Notes under the pieces: model-generated
The model's database searches: none
What the model was told of the DNA's origin: nothing
The model's input: only the letters and a program-made list of their open reading frames with translations
In this document: piece by piece, positions 45,389 through 57,340 of the stretch
How positions within the stretch are numbered: the first letter of the stretch is position 1
How the letters are laid out: every line of letters begins with the position of its first letter
Source: Romanomermis culicivorax
Lineage: Eukaryota > Nematoda > Enoplea > Mermithida > Mermithidae
Direction of reading: 5' to 3'
Assembly (NCBI GenBank): GCA_963922205.1
Contig: CAWUHX010000144.1
Coordinates: 434,001-498,000 of the forward strand
Length of the DNA stretch: 64,000 nt
Program-made: the position numbers and the translations under genes

Positions 45389-45995
45389 AAAAACTGTGTA
45401 AATTTTCGGTCGAAACATTGTACGATTTCCAACGATATCGATTTTTCTATTTGAATCAATCAAACACAAAAAGTAAGAATTTCAATTTTGAATCCAAATC
45501 TGACTGAATTAACAGAGGATATTCAAAATTTCTTTTCATTTATCAGTCATTGACAGCCCATAAAGTTTGCTGCAACGATACTAGTACACTGTTCGAAGAG
45601 AAATCGTTCGCATTCGGGTCAAACATACGAATAGGAAATATTATATTCATTGACTCGGCGCAAAGCGCCGGAAATTTTTTGCATTTTCAGCACCTAAAAG
45701 GTCTAAAAATCAAGGAAATTAAATGTTTGTCCAGCCAAAAATTTTGTGCCAATCGGCACAAACGGTAAAAAATTTTTGTGCCCTGCCAAATTTTTTTGTA
45801 CCAAAAACCATGTTTTGGCACAAAAAAAAACACTGGGCCTGAGCCTGGCCTGTGCAAAAAACCTTCTGGTCGCCAAAAACCCCAAAAAATTCGAAAATTT
45901 CCCTAGAAAATGTCAAAAAAAGCTACTTCCGCTAAATTTTTTCCGAGCGATCCCAACATTCGGGTATATGTCCCAACATGGGCCAGGCGCCGCGC

Positions 45996-46711
45996 CACTA
46001 TTTTTTTCCTCGAACTTTTTTTCCACAAATGTTGGAAAGAGGTCAAATTTCGTCTTGAAATGTTCGTTTTTCGCTTGAAAATGCTAATAAACACTTTATT
46101 TAAGTGTTTTTGAGCTTTTTAAACATCCTGATAATCATTCTGATCACAAATCTCAAAAATTAGATTTAAATTTTGTGTTCATAAATCGTAATTTCTAGAA
46201 ATTTATCATTCGAAAAAATTTAAAACCATCAATTTGTTCATAGCCTTTCATAAATTTGGTCGAAAAACTATGAGTCAGATGCGTAGAAATTTTTCTTTCA
46301 TGAAGCTTTTGAATTGAATTTACGTTAAGAAAAGAAGACACGCTTCAAAAAGTTCAGAAAGTTGACGTGTTGATCTCCCTGAAAAAATCTATGAAGGAAA
46401 AAATGTGGATCTTCATTAAATATAAAGATATAATACTTAAGATTGCCAATTAAACATGAAATAATACGTTTAATATGATGAAAACTATTAAAGATTAAAT
46501 GGTACGTGAAGGTAGACATGATAAAAGCCGCGCCTGAGCTTGCTAATGAATAATAATGATTATTTGGACCTGCTAAAATGCACCAAAATGCATCTTTTCA
46601 ATATGAAAACCCAAAATTTTTCTTCCACATTTGTGGGAAGACCATAAAAATTTTTTCCACATTCCAGATTTTTTTCCACATTATAGTGCAAATGTGAAAA
46701 AAAAAACAGTG
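45996..46711 (-). mobile_element. A-type short element with shared core
   Basis: Ends CACTATTTTTTTCC and GTGAAAAAAAAAACAGTG. The flanks CGCCGCGC and CCCCGCGC agree at seven of eight. It carries TTCCACA/TGTGGAA words at both ends and the inverted shared core (46100-46600). Confidence 0.8.
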
Positions 46712-47034
46712 CCCCGCGCTGACATCGAATTCACCGTTTTTTTTCCTGGAAGATTTTTTCCACATGAGAACCGGACCCAAAATTTTTTTCCTCATTTTCC
46801 AAAAATTTTCCATATTTTTGAATACGTTTATAATGTGGCTACAGATGCTTTTTATGCTTTTTAGGAGGATACCCAAGCATCTTGTTGTGAGTCAGAAACC
46901 TGCAAAAATTAAAGAAAAATTGAGAAAATTCTGGTAAGGTTAGTCACAATGAGCTCATGAAGAATATATTGGAGTTCTACAAAACCGATAAAGCATGTTA
47001 CGATAGAATTCTCATGAATTTATCCGCTATTAAC

Positions 47035-47260
47035 CATACCTGTAAGACCTCCGACCAGTTGGGGGGGGGGGGGTAAATCCGAAATTTTGGGGAGGGGGGG
47101 GGTAGAAAAAGTCGAAATTTTTCCCAAAAAAGGCCAAAAAACATACACTTTTTTGAAAATTTTTTCAATTTTTTCCAAACTGGGGGGGGGGGGTTGGGGG
47201 GAAATGATTTTGGGTACAAGGTTGGCCAAGTTGGGGGGTCCCCCCCCAAGTACAGGTATA
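47035..47260 (-). mobile_element. P-family C/G-run MITE, copy 7
   Basis: Ends CATACCTGTAAG and GTACAGGTATA. The flanks CTATTAAC and CTATGTGG share only the first four bases. It is inserted in the E-type element. Confidence 0.75.
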
Positions 47261-47977
47261 CTATGTGGTTCCGATTAGAATCATCTAACTTTTATTTAGT
47301 TCTTGATCGAGCGCAGCGTTTTTTTTTGTGCACGGACATTTGTGCCAATTGGCACAAGAGGCCAAAAAAATTTGTGCCAATTGGCACAAGAGGCCAAAAA
47401 AATTTGTGCCAATGGCACAAAAAAAATTTTTTACTAAAGACATACTGAAAACTGCGGAAAAGTTTTAGGCCAAAAGTTTGATGAAAAGTTGTTGTTTTAA
47501 CGCATTAATTTTTTGTAAAAATCGTGCCCAATCTATTTTTCAGCTAACCATGTCAGTGAGAAGAGAAAAAACTGTGCAACAAAATAGTTCACGAAATCCC
47601 AGAAGGAAATGGAATGCTGAGACAATTTAAATAGCTCTAGAATTGTTCAGGAAGTTTAAATTGATTCAATTTTCGACTACGAACGAATATCTATGCTATG
47701 TTTATTTAACAACCATGTAAAGACTAGAGAAAATAAAGTCAAAAATCACGTTAATTTTCGATCGAAACATTGTGCCATTATCAACGATATCGATTTTTCT
47801 ATTTGAATCAATCAAACACAAAAAAGTAACAATTTCAGTTTTAAATCCGAATCTGACTGAATGAAGAGAGAATATTCAGAATTTCTTTTCACTCATCAAT
47901 CTTAACAGCCTATAAAGTTTGCTGCAACGATACTAGTACACTGTTCAAAGAGAAATCGTTCGCGTTCGGGTCAAATG

Positions 47978-50900
47978 CACTGTTTTTTTTCCACATTTGC
48001 ACTATAATGACGAAAAAAAATCTGGAATGTGGAAAAAATTTTTGGGGTCTTTCCACAAGTGTGGAAAAAAATTTCAGTCATCAAGTATATATTGGCTTTA
48101 TGGTAGCTGTTCGAGCGAACAGAGTACTGTAGCCGAGAAAACGAAAAATCACGTATCAAAATTCATCAATTTTATTTTGTGTGCCAAAAAAGCAAAACGT
48201 GGCGTGACAAAAGAATCTGGAATGGCACAAAAAATTTTGAGCATTTGTGCGAATTGGCACAATTTTTTGACTGTCAAGGCTGAATTTCCTTGATTTTTAG
48301 GCATTTTAGGTGCTGAAAAGGCAAAATTATCTTGGCGTTTGGCTTGGCGCCGCCAAATCAATAAACATCATTTTCAAGTTCAACTTTTATTTGGCTCGAA
48401 CGCCAGGAAATTTTTGTCCAATAGTATGTCTGTTTTATCGCAGCAAAAGTTATAGATTTTGAATAATGATTTAAAAATGATTATACATTTTGGACCAACT
48501 AGTCTAAGTCTGTTTAACAAATTTTCTCCAGAAGCAGTGTTTTTTTCCGTCAGCTCTTCCTCAAACGGAAATAGAGGCCAAATGTTTTTCCTTATTTTCT
48601 CTTTTTCTGCTCCTGCTCACATAGGTCTTATTCAGTCAATTTAAAAGTTTTTCCAACATTCTCATATCCTCAGATTGAAAAAAATTTTCGAGTTCTCATA
48701 ATTAAAATATTAAAATTATTTTTCAAACGATCCATGTGATCTTGAATTGCTGGAGATATCAACAATTGAAGTCGGCAATAACTAGTAGTGATTTCCTTTT
48801 GAATCATTGTCCAAATGGCATTATTAAATTTTTGGGCAACAAAATTGTTAAATTATGCCAAAAAATTAATTTAATTAAAAATATACAGTTTTCAGTATAT
48901 TTTTAACCAGAAAAATTTTGTTGTGCTTTTGACATTGGCACAACTCCAGATTCATTACTTCAACTCTTAGCTCCTTGCATTAATCTTATCTGTTATTTTT
49001 TAGAACCATAAATATGATGAAAATTACTGATTATTTCAAGAAACCTCAATCGTCCTCAAATCATGCGGATGAAATTGGAATTATTAATTTTGAACCAACT
49101 GAATCGGAGAATATAGATTATATCATATGAAAGATTCAGATTCTGCTGGTACAACTATTGATCAAAATAATAATTTTATGGAGAATGACAGTTTAGCCGA
49201 TTCCCCTCATCCTGCCGATGAGAACAACACTGACAATTCGAATTTAATATTAGCTTCTTCCAGAAATGCTGACGTGGGTGACCAGGGAACTCGACGAACT
49301 TTCCAAAACGAATGGAGTAAACAGTTTCCTTGGTTGATTAAACTTGGTGAGAATGAAGTAAAATGTACAATATGTGCTAGAAATAAATCGAATTCCAAGA
49401 ATGATTGGGGAAGCTCAAAATTGATTCCAGTACTTTATTCAACCACGTTCAGCAAGCATGAAATGAGCAAAAAACATCGTGAAAATTTGCTCATTGCCCC
49501 TATGCAAAAGAATCTCATTACTTCTGTAGAAACTGCCTGTACAAAAGCGGAGGAACAGACAATTGACTTAATGTATAATATTTTGGCAGCTTTAAAAAAT
49601 GAAATGAGCTTGAATAAAGTGGAATTTTTGCACAATTTATGCGATATTCATATCAATCGAGCAGTAAAATCTTGTGATGGAGTTGCAACCAAAAATGTTA
49701 TAAAACTGTCCTCAAAGCATCGATCTTTATATTCAACGTACAAAATGGTCAAGGCCATAAATAATGTAATTAAGCGAGAAGAATACAAAATTTTCCGAGA
49801 AGCTTTATCAATTTGTATTCACATTGATGAATCTACGAATCTCAAAGATTCAAAGTTACTTCTAGTTTACTTTAATATTTGCTCAAGTGATCTTACCAAA
49901 TGTGGTGAACATTTCGTTTCTGTGATAGAATTAGAAAGCAAATGTGATGCCGAAACTATTTCGAGTAAACTTGATGCTCTCCTAACTGAAATTGGTATTA
50001 GAAAAGAAGCTATTACCATGTTCACCTCCGATGGTGCTTCGGTAATGACTGGAAAAATTAATGGAGTAGCTGAGCGATTACGATCACAATATGGTTATTC
50101 AAATATGGTGGATTTTCATTGCGTGTGCCATAGAGAAAATTTAGCTCTGAGAGATTCTTACAAAGTGAGCATAATTTGTTGAAGTTGTTTAGTATAAGTT
50201 TAAAACTTTTTGATGACCTATATTCTGTCTCTAGGACAATGTGGCTTTTATGCAAATCGAGCAATTACTTCGAGATACAATTAGTTATATGACATGCCAC
50301 AACAATTTGGTTCACTTGAAGAAAATTGCTGAAATTTTACAAGAAGACTTGTTTATGCCTCGTCCAATTTATGAAATTGGGTGAGTGTTTAAATTTTCTT
50401 TTTGGATCTTGTGTAAATAATATTCAATTTAGATGGCTTTCCCGGTTTTATGTCATCAAAAATTTTGTCAAATCCATGCCCATTATTCTACAGTTCTTGG
50501 AAGAGAAAAAACCAAATGATCCAATTGCTAAAGTAAGTTTCATACAGTTAAATTATGTGCAATAAATTTACTCTAAGCAGGTGTTACACGATCAACTTGG
50601 CCGCTTAGAAATATTGATCCTTCTGCATTTTCTAAAAGATTTATTAGCACCACTAGAAAACCTGATGCTTAATTTGCAGAAAAAAGAATTGCACCCAGCT
50701 GAAGCATTAGTGAGTGATAATTTTTTGGAGTAATCTTCAACCATAGGCATTTTTATAATTTTCAGATACTCGTGAATGCAACAATTGAGCAGATTACTGA
50801 CAAATTCGTTAATTTCAAAGGCCGGCTTTACACAAAATCGTTCGAGAGACTGATGAACAAGATCGAACAGAAAAAAATTCGATTGGTGGATAATTTAAAC

Positions 50901-52034
50901 TCTTCAGCTCGGATTCATGCTGCATCTGATATAAGAGGTAAGGTGTTATTATATTTGAATGATGATAAAAATTTTAAAAAACAAGTTTTAGAGCTCGCCA
51001 TTGCTGTTACCCAAAATTTAAAAAATCGATTGTGGAACAATTCAAAATTAATAAACTATTTTCGTATCTTCACGGATTTGCAGAGCTTTACATCTATTGA
51101 TGATTTTCCTAATTACGGCCATCACGAATTAAGAAAATTATTACGATTTTATCGCCAATTGTCTGTTATAGATGACAATTTTTTTATAGAGTGGGATATG
51201 TTCAAGGTAATTATATCAACAATTACTAAATCTTTTTCTAAAATCTAGTATTTTTCCAGTACACTTACCTTAAACCGATTATGGTGGGCCAAAATTCAAC
51301 ATCGTGGAAAAATGTTCTACAATTATGCATAGTCAACAAAGAAGTTTTTCCAAATTTGATCAAAATTGTAGCCCCGTGTAAGGTTTAAAATTTATATAAA
51401 CATTATAATACTAACTACAGTTACTTACACAATTTCTTTTAGTATTATCATTCAATGCACAGAATGCATCTGTGGAACGAGGATTTTCATTAATTAATCG
51501 AATTCAGACAAAAACCCGTAACAGGCTCTAAGTGGATACAATCGACATGCTGGTTCGAATTCGTCTGTCATCTAAAAGCTACCAAGAATTTGATTACAAA
51601 GCTACACTGTTAGAGTATATGAATGGCGTTGTTTATTCACTTGGTGTGAAGACGTTTAAAAAAACTACAAGTAAAAGAATTTGAAAATTTGAATGATGAA
51701 TTATCTGCATAAAATCTTGCTTTTTCAGCATACAGTGTAGGCGATGAAGAAACAGGATGAAGGTTATTTATACTTCTGTGAAATAATCTGAAATAGTGCC
51801 TAGTCGTCATAGTATGTACTTTTTTGTTGAAATAAATGTGATTTTGATCATAGCATTGTTTTTTTATGTTTATACTTAAATGTTGTAATTCATAGTCATA
51901 TATTTACATGTTTTGTTAGTAACTCATAGGATTTTCAGATGAAAACTTAAGACCAAAAAATTTTCCACATGTGGAAAAAAAATTTGACCCCTTTCCACAT
52001 TTGTGGAAAAAAGTTTGTGGAAAAAAAAACAGTG
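47978..52034 (+). mobile_element. A-type hAT transposon with transposase gene, innermost level
   Basis: Ends CACTGTTTTTTTTCCAC and GTGGAAAAAAAAACAGTG. The flanks GTCAAATG and GTCAGATG agree at seven of eight. Subterminal TTCCACA/TGTGGAA arrays match those of 15297-17970 and 45996-46711. It is 4,057 bp and holds a spliced transposase gene. B-type words (GGCACAAAAAATTTTG and GTGCGAATTGGCACAA) also occur inside at about 48224-48262. Confidence 0.88.
49014..51531 (+). pseudogene. hAT transposase gene, two lesions
   Basis: Cuts and pastes hAT elements by a DDE mechanism. Exons read as 49127-50164, 50235-50380, 50433-50532, 50581-50709, 50766-51206, 51260-51377 and 51443 onward, with all phases matching. 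The N-terminal zinc-binding region has CTIC and HEMSKKH spacing, BED-like. The catalytic blocks are IHIDEST (first D), FTSDGASVMTGK (second D) with FHCVCHREN after it, and the C-terminal ASVERGFSLINR dimerisation block, which supplies the E. Two defects are visible. An N-terminal piece starting MMKITDYFKKP at 49014 is in another frame and hits TGA at 49128. A TAA at 51529-51531 cuts the tail about 50 codons early. The first piece has a PCNA-binding (PIP) flavour, I-x-x-Y-F. The copy is therefore probably inactive, though recently so. Confidence 0.85.
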
Positions 52035-52417
52035 GTCAGATGTACGAATAGGAAATATTATATTCATTGATTCGGCGCGAAGCGCCGAAAAATTTTTGCA
52101 TTTTCAGCCCCTAAAACGTCTAAAAATCAACAAAATTTAATGTTTGACCAGCCAAAAAATTTGTGCCACTTGGCACAAACGCTCAAAATTTTTTGTGCCA
52201 TTCCATATTTTTTTGTGCCAAAAACCATGTTTTGGCACAAAAAAAACACTGATCGAGCGCGGAGCGCCGGAAAAAATTCTGAATTTTCACCTTGTAAAAC
52301 GCTGGAAAATAAACCTTCACAACGTTGAGAAATAAATTAAAATCAAAGTGTTTCTCATTTCGAAATTTTTTTCCTCAAAAGAAGACCCCATCTGAGGAAA
52401 AAAACGGTGATCGAATT

Positions 52418-53096
52418 TCGACCGAACCATCAGACTATACAGTAATTGACTAATAGTACGGATTGTTATTACACCACAAAGTTCTTGCAATTCATTCGCA
52501 TCGTAAGTGCGAACAATACATGGCTACACTCCATTCATTTTGAAATGATCGATGCAGTGATCCGATAAAGGATGCCAGGATATACGAGTACATGCGAACG
52601 TTGCGCGGCTATAGGGCATGCTTGCGGAGGCTTACGTCACCACGGACCAATGAAAAGACTTTTTAGCATCAATCAGACCTTATCAATAATGTGAGAATTG
52701 CACAAGGCACCCGAGATCTCTTAACTAAATTCTGAGAGACGCACATACTTGAAATATCACAAGGATCCACTTGTCCCAAATCAGGAGTTCATAAGTCCGG
52801 GAGTTTTCCGGAAATTCAGAAGTGGTTCAGGAGTTTATAGTCTGTTTTTAATAAAATGCTATAATAAATGCATAATAAATAAATAAATAATGAATCTGGA
52901 GCAGCAAGTATCATTTAATGTTTTCAGCATTTCCTGCCCAGCCGTATGCCAAATAGAGCTGAAAATTTGTGAAAAAACTCAACTAATTCTCGAAAATTTC
53001 CAGGTAGAAAATTAAACAGTAGAAGCTTTATATACAGGAGTTTTAAGTCATATAATATTTGTGTCATTTTTCATGTTATAAATATTTTATAAAAAA
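52418..53096. other. Intergenic; AGGAGT words from 52780
   Basis: No gene. The segment 52530-52570 resembles one in reductase intron 2 (near 26820-26870). Short words around GGGAGTTTTCCGGAAATTC and GTTCAGGAGT begin near 52785. Confidence 0.45.
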
Positions 53097-53117
53097 CAGA
53101 CTATAGGTGTGTTTGCT

Positions 53118-53812
53118 TGCACTAAAATATTCCTGGAGAGTAGTTCGTTTTCTAGGAGTTCAGGAATATGAAAGCTGTTTTGAACCATCAATAAGACATG
53201 GTCGATTTTCTTTGTTTTTATGCTGCTGTTTCTCTTTTCTTGCACGTTTCATTGATTTTCAGTTTATGTTTCAGTTTATCAGCAAAAAATGTACTGTTTT
53301 CTTTTTTTCATTACTTACGTTTTGTAGTTTTTTAGCCCATTGATGGTGTACACTTCAGCAGTTATATTCCTACCTAATTGAAATATGTATTTATTATGCC
53401 TCATACTAATTCCGACGCCAAAAAACTATTGACGCAAATTGAGAAACCGTCGTACGACTCATTCTAAATCGGTCGCTAAAATCATCCATATCAAAATTGA
53501 TTCTTTCCCGAATAAGTCTCGCTGATCTCCAGCCTCGACATCACTATAGAAATCTTTTTGGACCAAAGACCAATTATTCGGCAAAAAAACTACACTATGC
53601 ACAACCTTCTAGGAGTGAGAAAGTGACTCCTGAAAAATTGCACACAAAATTTTGTTTATTCCTGAACTCCCTATCCAGATTTTTGATGCAAGTCACTTCT
53701 TTCTAGGAGTGAAAAAACAAATCCTCTAGGAGTCGGATTTAATCCTTGGTGCAAGCATATTTTTTGACTCCTGAACTCCTAACCTCTACAAGTTCAGGAG
53801 TCGTTGGTGCAA
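53118..53812. repeat. Possible element with CTTGCAC ends and AGGAGTTCAGGAGT arrays
   Basis: Begins CTTGCACTAAAATATTCC and ends GTTGGTGCAAG. Subterminal words TTCTAGGAGT, ACTCCTGAACTCC and TTCAGGAGTC occur at both ends. No clear target duplication beyond TTTG/TTTA. The internal frames look non-coding. Confidence 0.45.
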
Positions 53813-54490
53813 GTTTATACTGGCAAAAATGAATTTGAGATTATATGATTTTTCTAACAGGTTTATCAATGCATGGAACGACCTTCCATGGGAGTAAAAT
53901 CATTTGATTCTTCCAGGTTCCATGAGGAAGCGCGTTGGTTCGTTACATTTTGTAACCTGCGGCTCCTAGACTAATCGAATTCTTCGTCAAGTTTGTTCAT
54001 TCCATATCGTAGGTGACGCGATAGCGTCAACCTATGGCTCCCAAATTTCATGCCCCCCACCCTAGAGCCAAAACGGTAAGAGCTAGAACCTTCGGGTTTT
54101 TTCATAATTTCGGGCATAAGGGGCAAACTATGGGGTGCCTTTTGTCATTTCGCCTCTATCTGCAAGTGGTGCTCGGTGGGGCCCCAAAAACAGGTAAAAA
54201 ACGCACTTTTTAAGGCCCCCCAGTTCCACCATGCCCAGAAATCGGTGTGCCATATTCAACCTCGATACTTCGGTCTAAGCATCTTGGGGGTGCAATCTCA
54301 AATGCAATTTTTCATTTTTTTAAATATGGCCTCAATTCACTAATCTAGTTGTTCTAAGTCCGGAAAACGCCAAATTCCCCAATTTTGTTATATAGCGCTT
54401 CGAAAAAATATTTTTTTGCAGCATAATGCACTACTAATTTTTTGCAGTTTCAGTTGAATCGGTAGCCTTATTGGGATTTTCGGGCTGTAA
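53813..54490. other. Intergenic, unclassified repeat-like DNA
   Basis: No gene. A GACGCGATAGCGTC palindrome near 54015 precedes about 300 bp of relatively GC-rich sequence (54030-54330) that looks unlike its surroundings, but I see no termini. Confidence 0.4.
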
Positions 54491-54920
54491 GGGTTTTCGA
54501 TCAATGGGAATTTGATGAACGCGGTCATTTTACATGAAACGTTATCTCGGATGTAAACAAGCGTATTTCCGTAATTTTTTGCTGGAAGGGGTTTTCGACC
54601 ACGGGTAATTTGATGAATGCGATCATTTTACGCCAAAAATTATCCCGGGTGTGAATTTTTCTTCGGAAGAGGTTTTTGATCACGCGAAATTTAATGAATG
54701 TGATCACTTTACACACAAAATTATATTGAGTTCAAACAAATGTATTTCTGCGATTTTTGATGGAAAATGTTTCTGACGATGGGGAATTCAATGGACGCAA
54801 TCAGTTTACACAAAAAATGGTCATTTGTGTAAACAAAGGTAAAAGATATTTCTGCGATTTTTTGGGTTGAGGGATTCTAGACCTTGGGGAATTCAATAGA
54901 TATGGTCACTTTTCAGTCTG
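54491..54920 (+). repeat. Divergent tandem repeat, about five units
   Basis: Units of about 80-104 bp start near 54491, 54588, 54670, 54767 and 54871. Each has a GGTTTTCGA-like word, then GGGAATTTGATGAA, a GTCATTTTACA word and a TATTTCTGCGATTTTT word. They are well diverged from one another, so the array is old. Confidence 0.7.
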
Positions 54921-55100
54921 TTCACAACGTGTTTTAAGTTATGCGGTTTAGACATCTTTTACTTTTACTGAAAGTGAGAATTCGTAGCTTGAAGATTGTT
55001 TTTTATTGTTTTTTTGACGTGAAGATGACCAAATTTAAAACTTCTATGTGCTTCTATGAAAGTTTTCGTGCATGGTTGAGACCCACTAAAAAGAGGCGAA

Positions 55101-56764
55101 CTAGTTTATTAGAAAATGCCCCGATGGCGCAGAAAAAAGAAGAATACATTTGCTTCGATAGTTGCCCAGCTAGAAAAAGAAGTGGACCAGATTTTTGAGA
55201 ACTTGGGTTAAAGTTGGAAAAAATTCACTTTCTTTATATTGGACTTTCTTCAAAAAAATTTTCCATGTCTGTGAAAAAGTATATTCTGCAGCTGAGTGCA
55301 TCAACACACTTTCCAACCAAACATGTACATCTTTAACATTTTTAGGAGGGCAGGGGTGGAACTTGGTTTTTTTGGCGTTTTTTGGGACAAAAAATCCCAA
55401 AAAAGTTGACCCAAAAATTTTTTTCATAAAAAATTTTCCAGTTTCAAAACCTTTGGGGAAGTTTGTACCCTCATGTCCCCCTCACACATGTGTACTTCGA
55501 ACAGTGTTAAACTTTTTTACTGAATTTGGTGTCAACAAAAGGAATCAACTGTTGGAAAGTGGCACATAAAATCCCACTCAGCTTTTTTAGAAAAGAGCTA
55601 CAACACAAAGTCTTCTTAGAACTATATCGATTGTGCAAGATATGTTTGATTCACTCATTTTGTATAACATATCGTATATAGAGTTCACTCCATAAAATCT
55701 GCTGATTACAAGCTATAAACAAATTTATTCTCTTTTATTTAACTATTCAACAGAAAAGCATCATTCGCGGTTTAACTGAAATTTCAGGAAGAGCGCTTTT
55801 TGCGGGATTGCAGACGGGAAGCAATTTCACCCATCCCTGTTGCTCCCGTCCTGCTTTCAAAAAAGTCGTACCGTTGCAGTGGGAGTGCCAGTAGTCAGGG
55901 AAAACCGGCTACGGGATTTGGCGCACGCCTTTAATATAGGCACGGCTGAATCCCATTTGCAAATCGGTGCCCAATCACCCTAACCAAATCCCAGTTGCAC
56001 TAAAGGGGTCTGAGCTCGAGCTCAAGGTAATCTCGAACAAAAACGCCACTCGTTTTGATCTCAAGTTCGGTATAATTTGAATGTCATCCGGATCATAACG
56101 AGCTCAATGTCCAGATTATCCCCAGCTCGAGCTGTCGGGTTGCACTAAAATTTTCGCATAATTTTCTTATGTCTAAAGCAAATAAATATAAAAATTTCTG
56201 CGATTACCAAACTCGAACTTATACCTCAGTTTTAGTTAATCCTGAAGTGAGTATGATTTGTGCATTGGAGGAAAATAATTTGGAGATTGTGAATAGCTTA
56301 AACTCAGGATCATCAATTTAATCCCAATGTTGAGATTATCCTCATGTTGGGTTAGTGCAACGAACCTCAGGTTCCTTTATAGTTCTGAAAATGACTATAA
56401 TATGCCCTCTCACTATTTTTCAGCTAGTGTGAGAGGCAGGAGTTTTGAATTGGTCGAGAGTTAGAATGTTATTGGTTTACCATTTCTTTGCATTTGAAAT
56501 CATGTGCATTTAATTTTCATATACAAAAATTTTACTGTAGTCGATGCAAGGGGAAGAACAGAATGCACGATGCTGCAGAATATAATTTTTTCACAGACAT
56601 GAAAAATTTTTTTGAGAAAGAATGAAAATCCAATATAGAGAAAGTGAATTTTCTCCAACTTTGACCCAAGTTTTCAAAAATCTAGTCCACTTCTTTGTCT
56701 AGCATGGCAACTATCAAAGCAAGTATTTTTTTCTGCCCCATCGGAGCATTTTCTAATAAACTAG
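55101..56764. repeat. Large inverted repeat (arms about 192 bp)
   Basis: The left arm 55101-55292 (from CTAGTTTATTAGAAAATG to TATATTCTGCAGC) is the imperfect reverse complement of 56571-56764. The 1.28-kb middle includes other sequence, among it a smaller element at about 55993-56361. This may be a foldback-type transposon. No target duplication was found. Confidence 0.75.
55993..56361. repeat. Possible MITE with GTTGCACTAA ends and GAGCTCGAGCTC words
   Basis: Starts GTTGCACTAAAGG and ends TTGGGTTAGTGCAAC. Inside are GAGCTCGAGCTC, CAGCTCGAGCTG and repeated CTCAAG/GATTAT words near both ends. No duplication was recognised. Confidence 0.45.
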
Positions 56765-57340
56765 ATTATTATTAACATGTCGTTGAAACTGTCGTTTTAC
56801 TTCCGTTTTTAATATTGTCCAATTTGTGATTTTTTTTATTTCCGAATATTTTTGTATTTTCGTTCTTCAGCATTCTGTTATATTTTTTCACTGTAATATT
56901 TTTATTTTAGATTCTTGTATGCTTTTGTTTTCGACTAGTAAATCAATCAATAGTTTTTTTGTCCGTGAACAACAGTTGAAAATTTATTTCAATAACCATG
57001 GTCAAAATCTGTCGAGTGGGAATCAGCTATCGACGCACTCTTCGGTCCAAATAGACGTTGGATAGGCATGATGCGATTCGGACTGATCTCATTCTAATAG
57101 AGAATTCTAGCGTTTTTCCACAGTATACAGCTTCCCTCCCAGGAAAATTGCGTATCAAATCAAACCTACATTTTTTGGTTTGCGCTGCTGCTATTGTTCT
57201 AAATCAGGTCGACTAGCCTAATCCAGAGATAAAGATCTGATATGGCTGCTTCTGAGCTTCATCTCAAACGACAAGAGCGACCGTTTGTTTAGTGCTTCCG
57301 TCAAATATGCACTCTACTGTGATTGACAAAGTATTATTCA
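56765..57340. other. Intergenic, nothing recognised
   Basis: AT-rich sequence without a coding frame or bounded element. Its last eight bases (ATTATTCA) are the target duplication of the following element. Confidence 0.5.

Larger units (their letters stand above)
43873..45835. mobile_element. B-type element, TTGTGCCAATTGGCACAA palindromes
   Basis: Ends CAGCGTTTTTTTTGTGC and GGCACAAAAAAAAACACTG. The flanks GGCCTGAA and GGCCTGAG agree at seven of eight. Subterminal arrays of GTGCC/GGCAC are present at both ends. It shares long stretches with the copy at 47314, but holds about 800 bp (44118-44920) missing there, and a P-family MITE at 45084-45388. Confidence 0.85.
47314..52251. mobile_element. 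B-type element, middle level of the nest
   Basis: Ends CAGCGTTTTTTTTTGTGC and GGCACAAAAAAAACACTG, with a perfect 8-bp duplication ATCGAGCG (47306-47313, 52252-52259). Without its insert it is about 880 bp and matches the ends and part of the interior of the B-type copy at 43873-45835. Confidence 0.88.
46732..52409. mobile_element. E-type element, outermost of a three-level nest
   Basis: Ends CACCGTTTTTTTTCC and GGAAAAAAACGGTG, with a perfect 8-bp duplication ATCGAATT at 46724-46731 and 52410-52417. Its own sequence is only 46732-47313 and 52252-52409. The rest is a B-type element that in turn contains the transposase-bearing A-type element. A P-family MITE sits in its left part. Confidence 0.88.

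Noticed and set aside
47035-47260. 8-bp duplication for P copy 7
   Set aside because: Only the first four bases agree.
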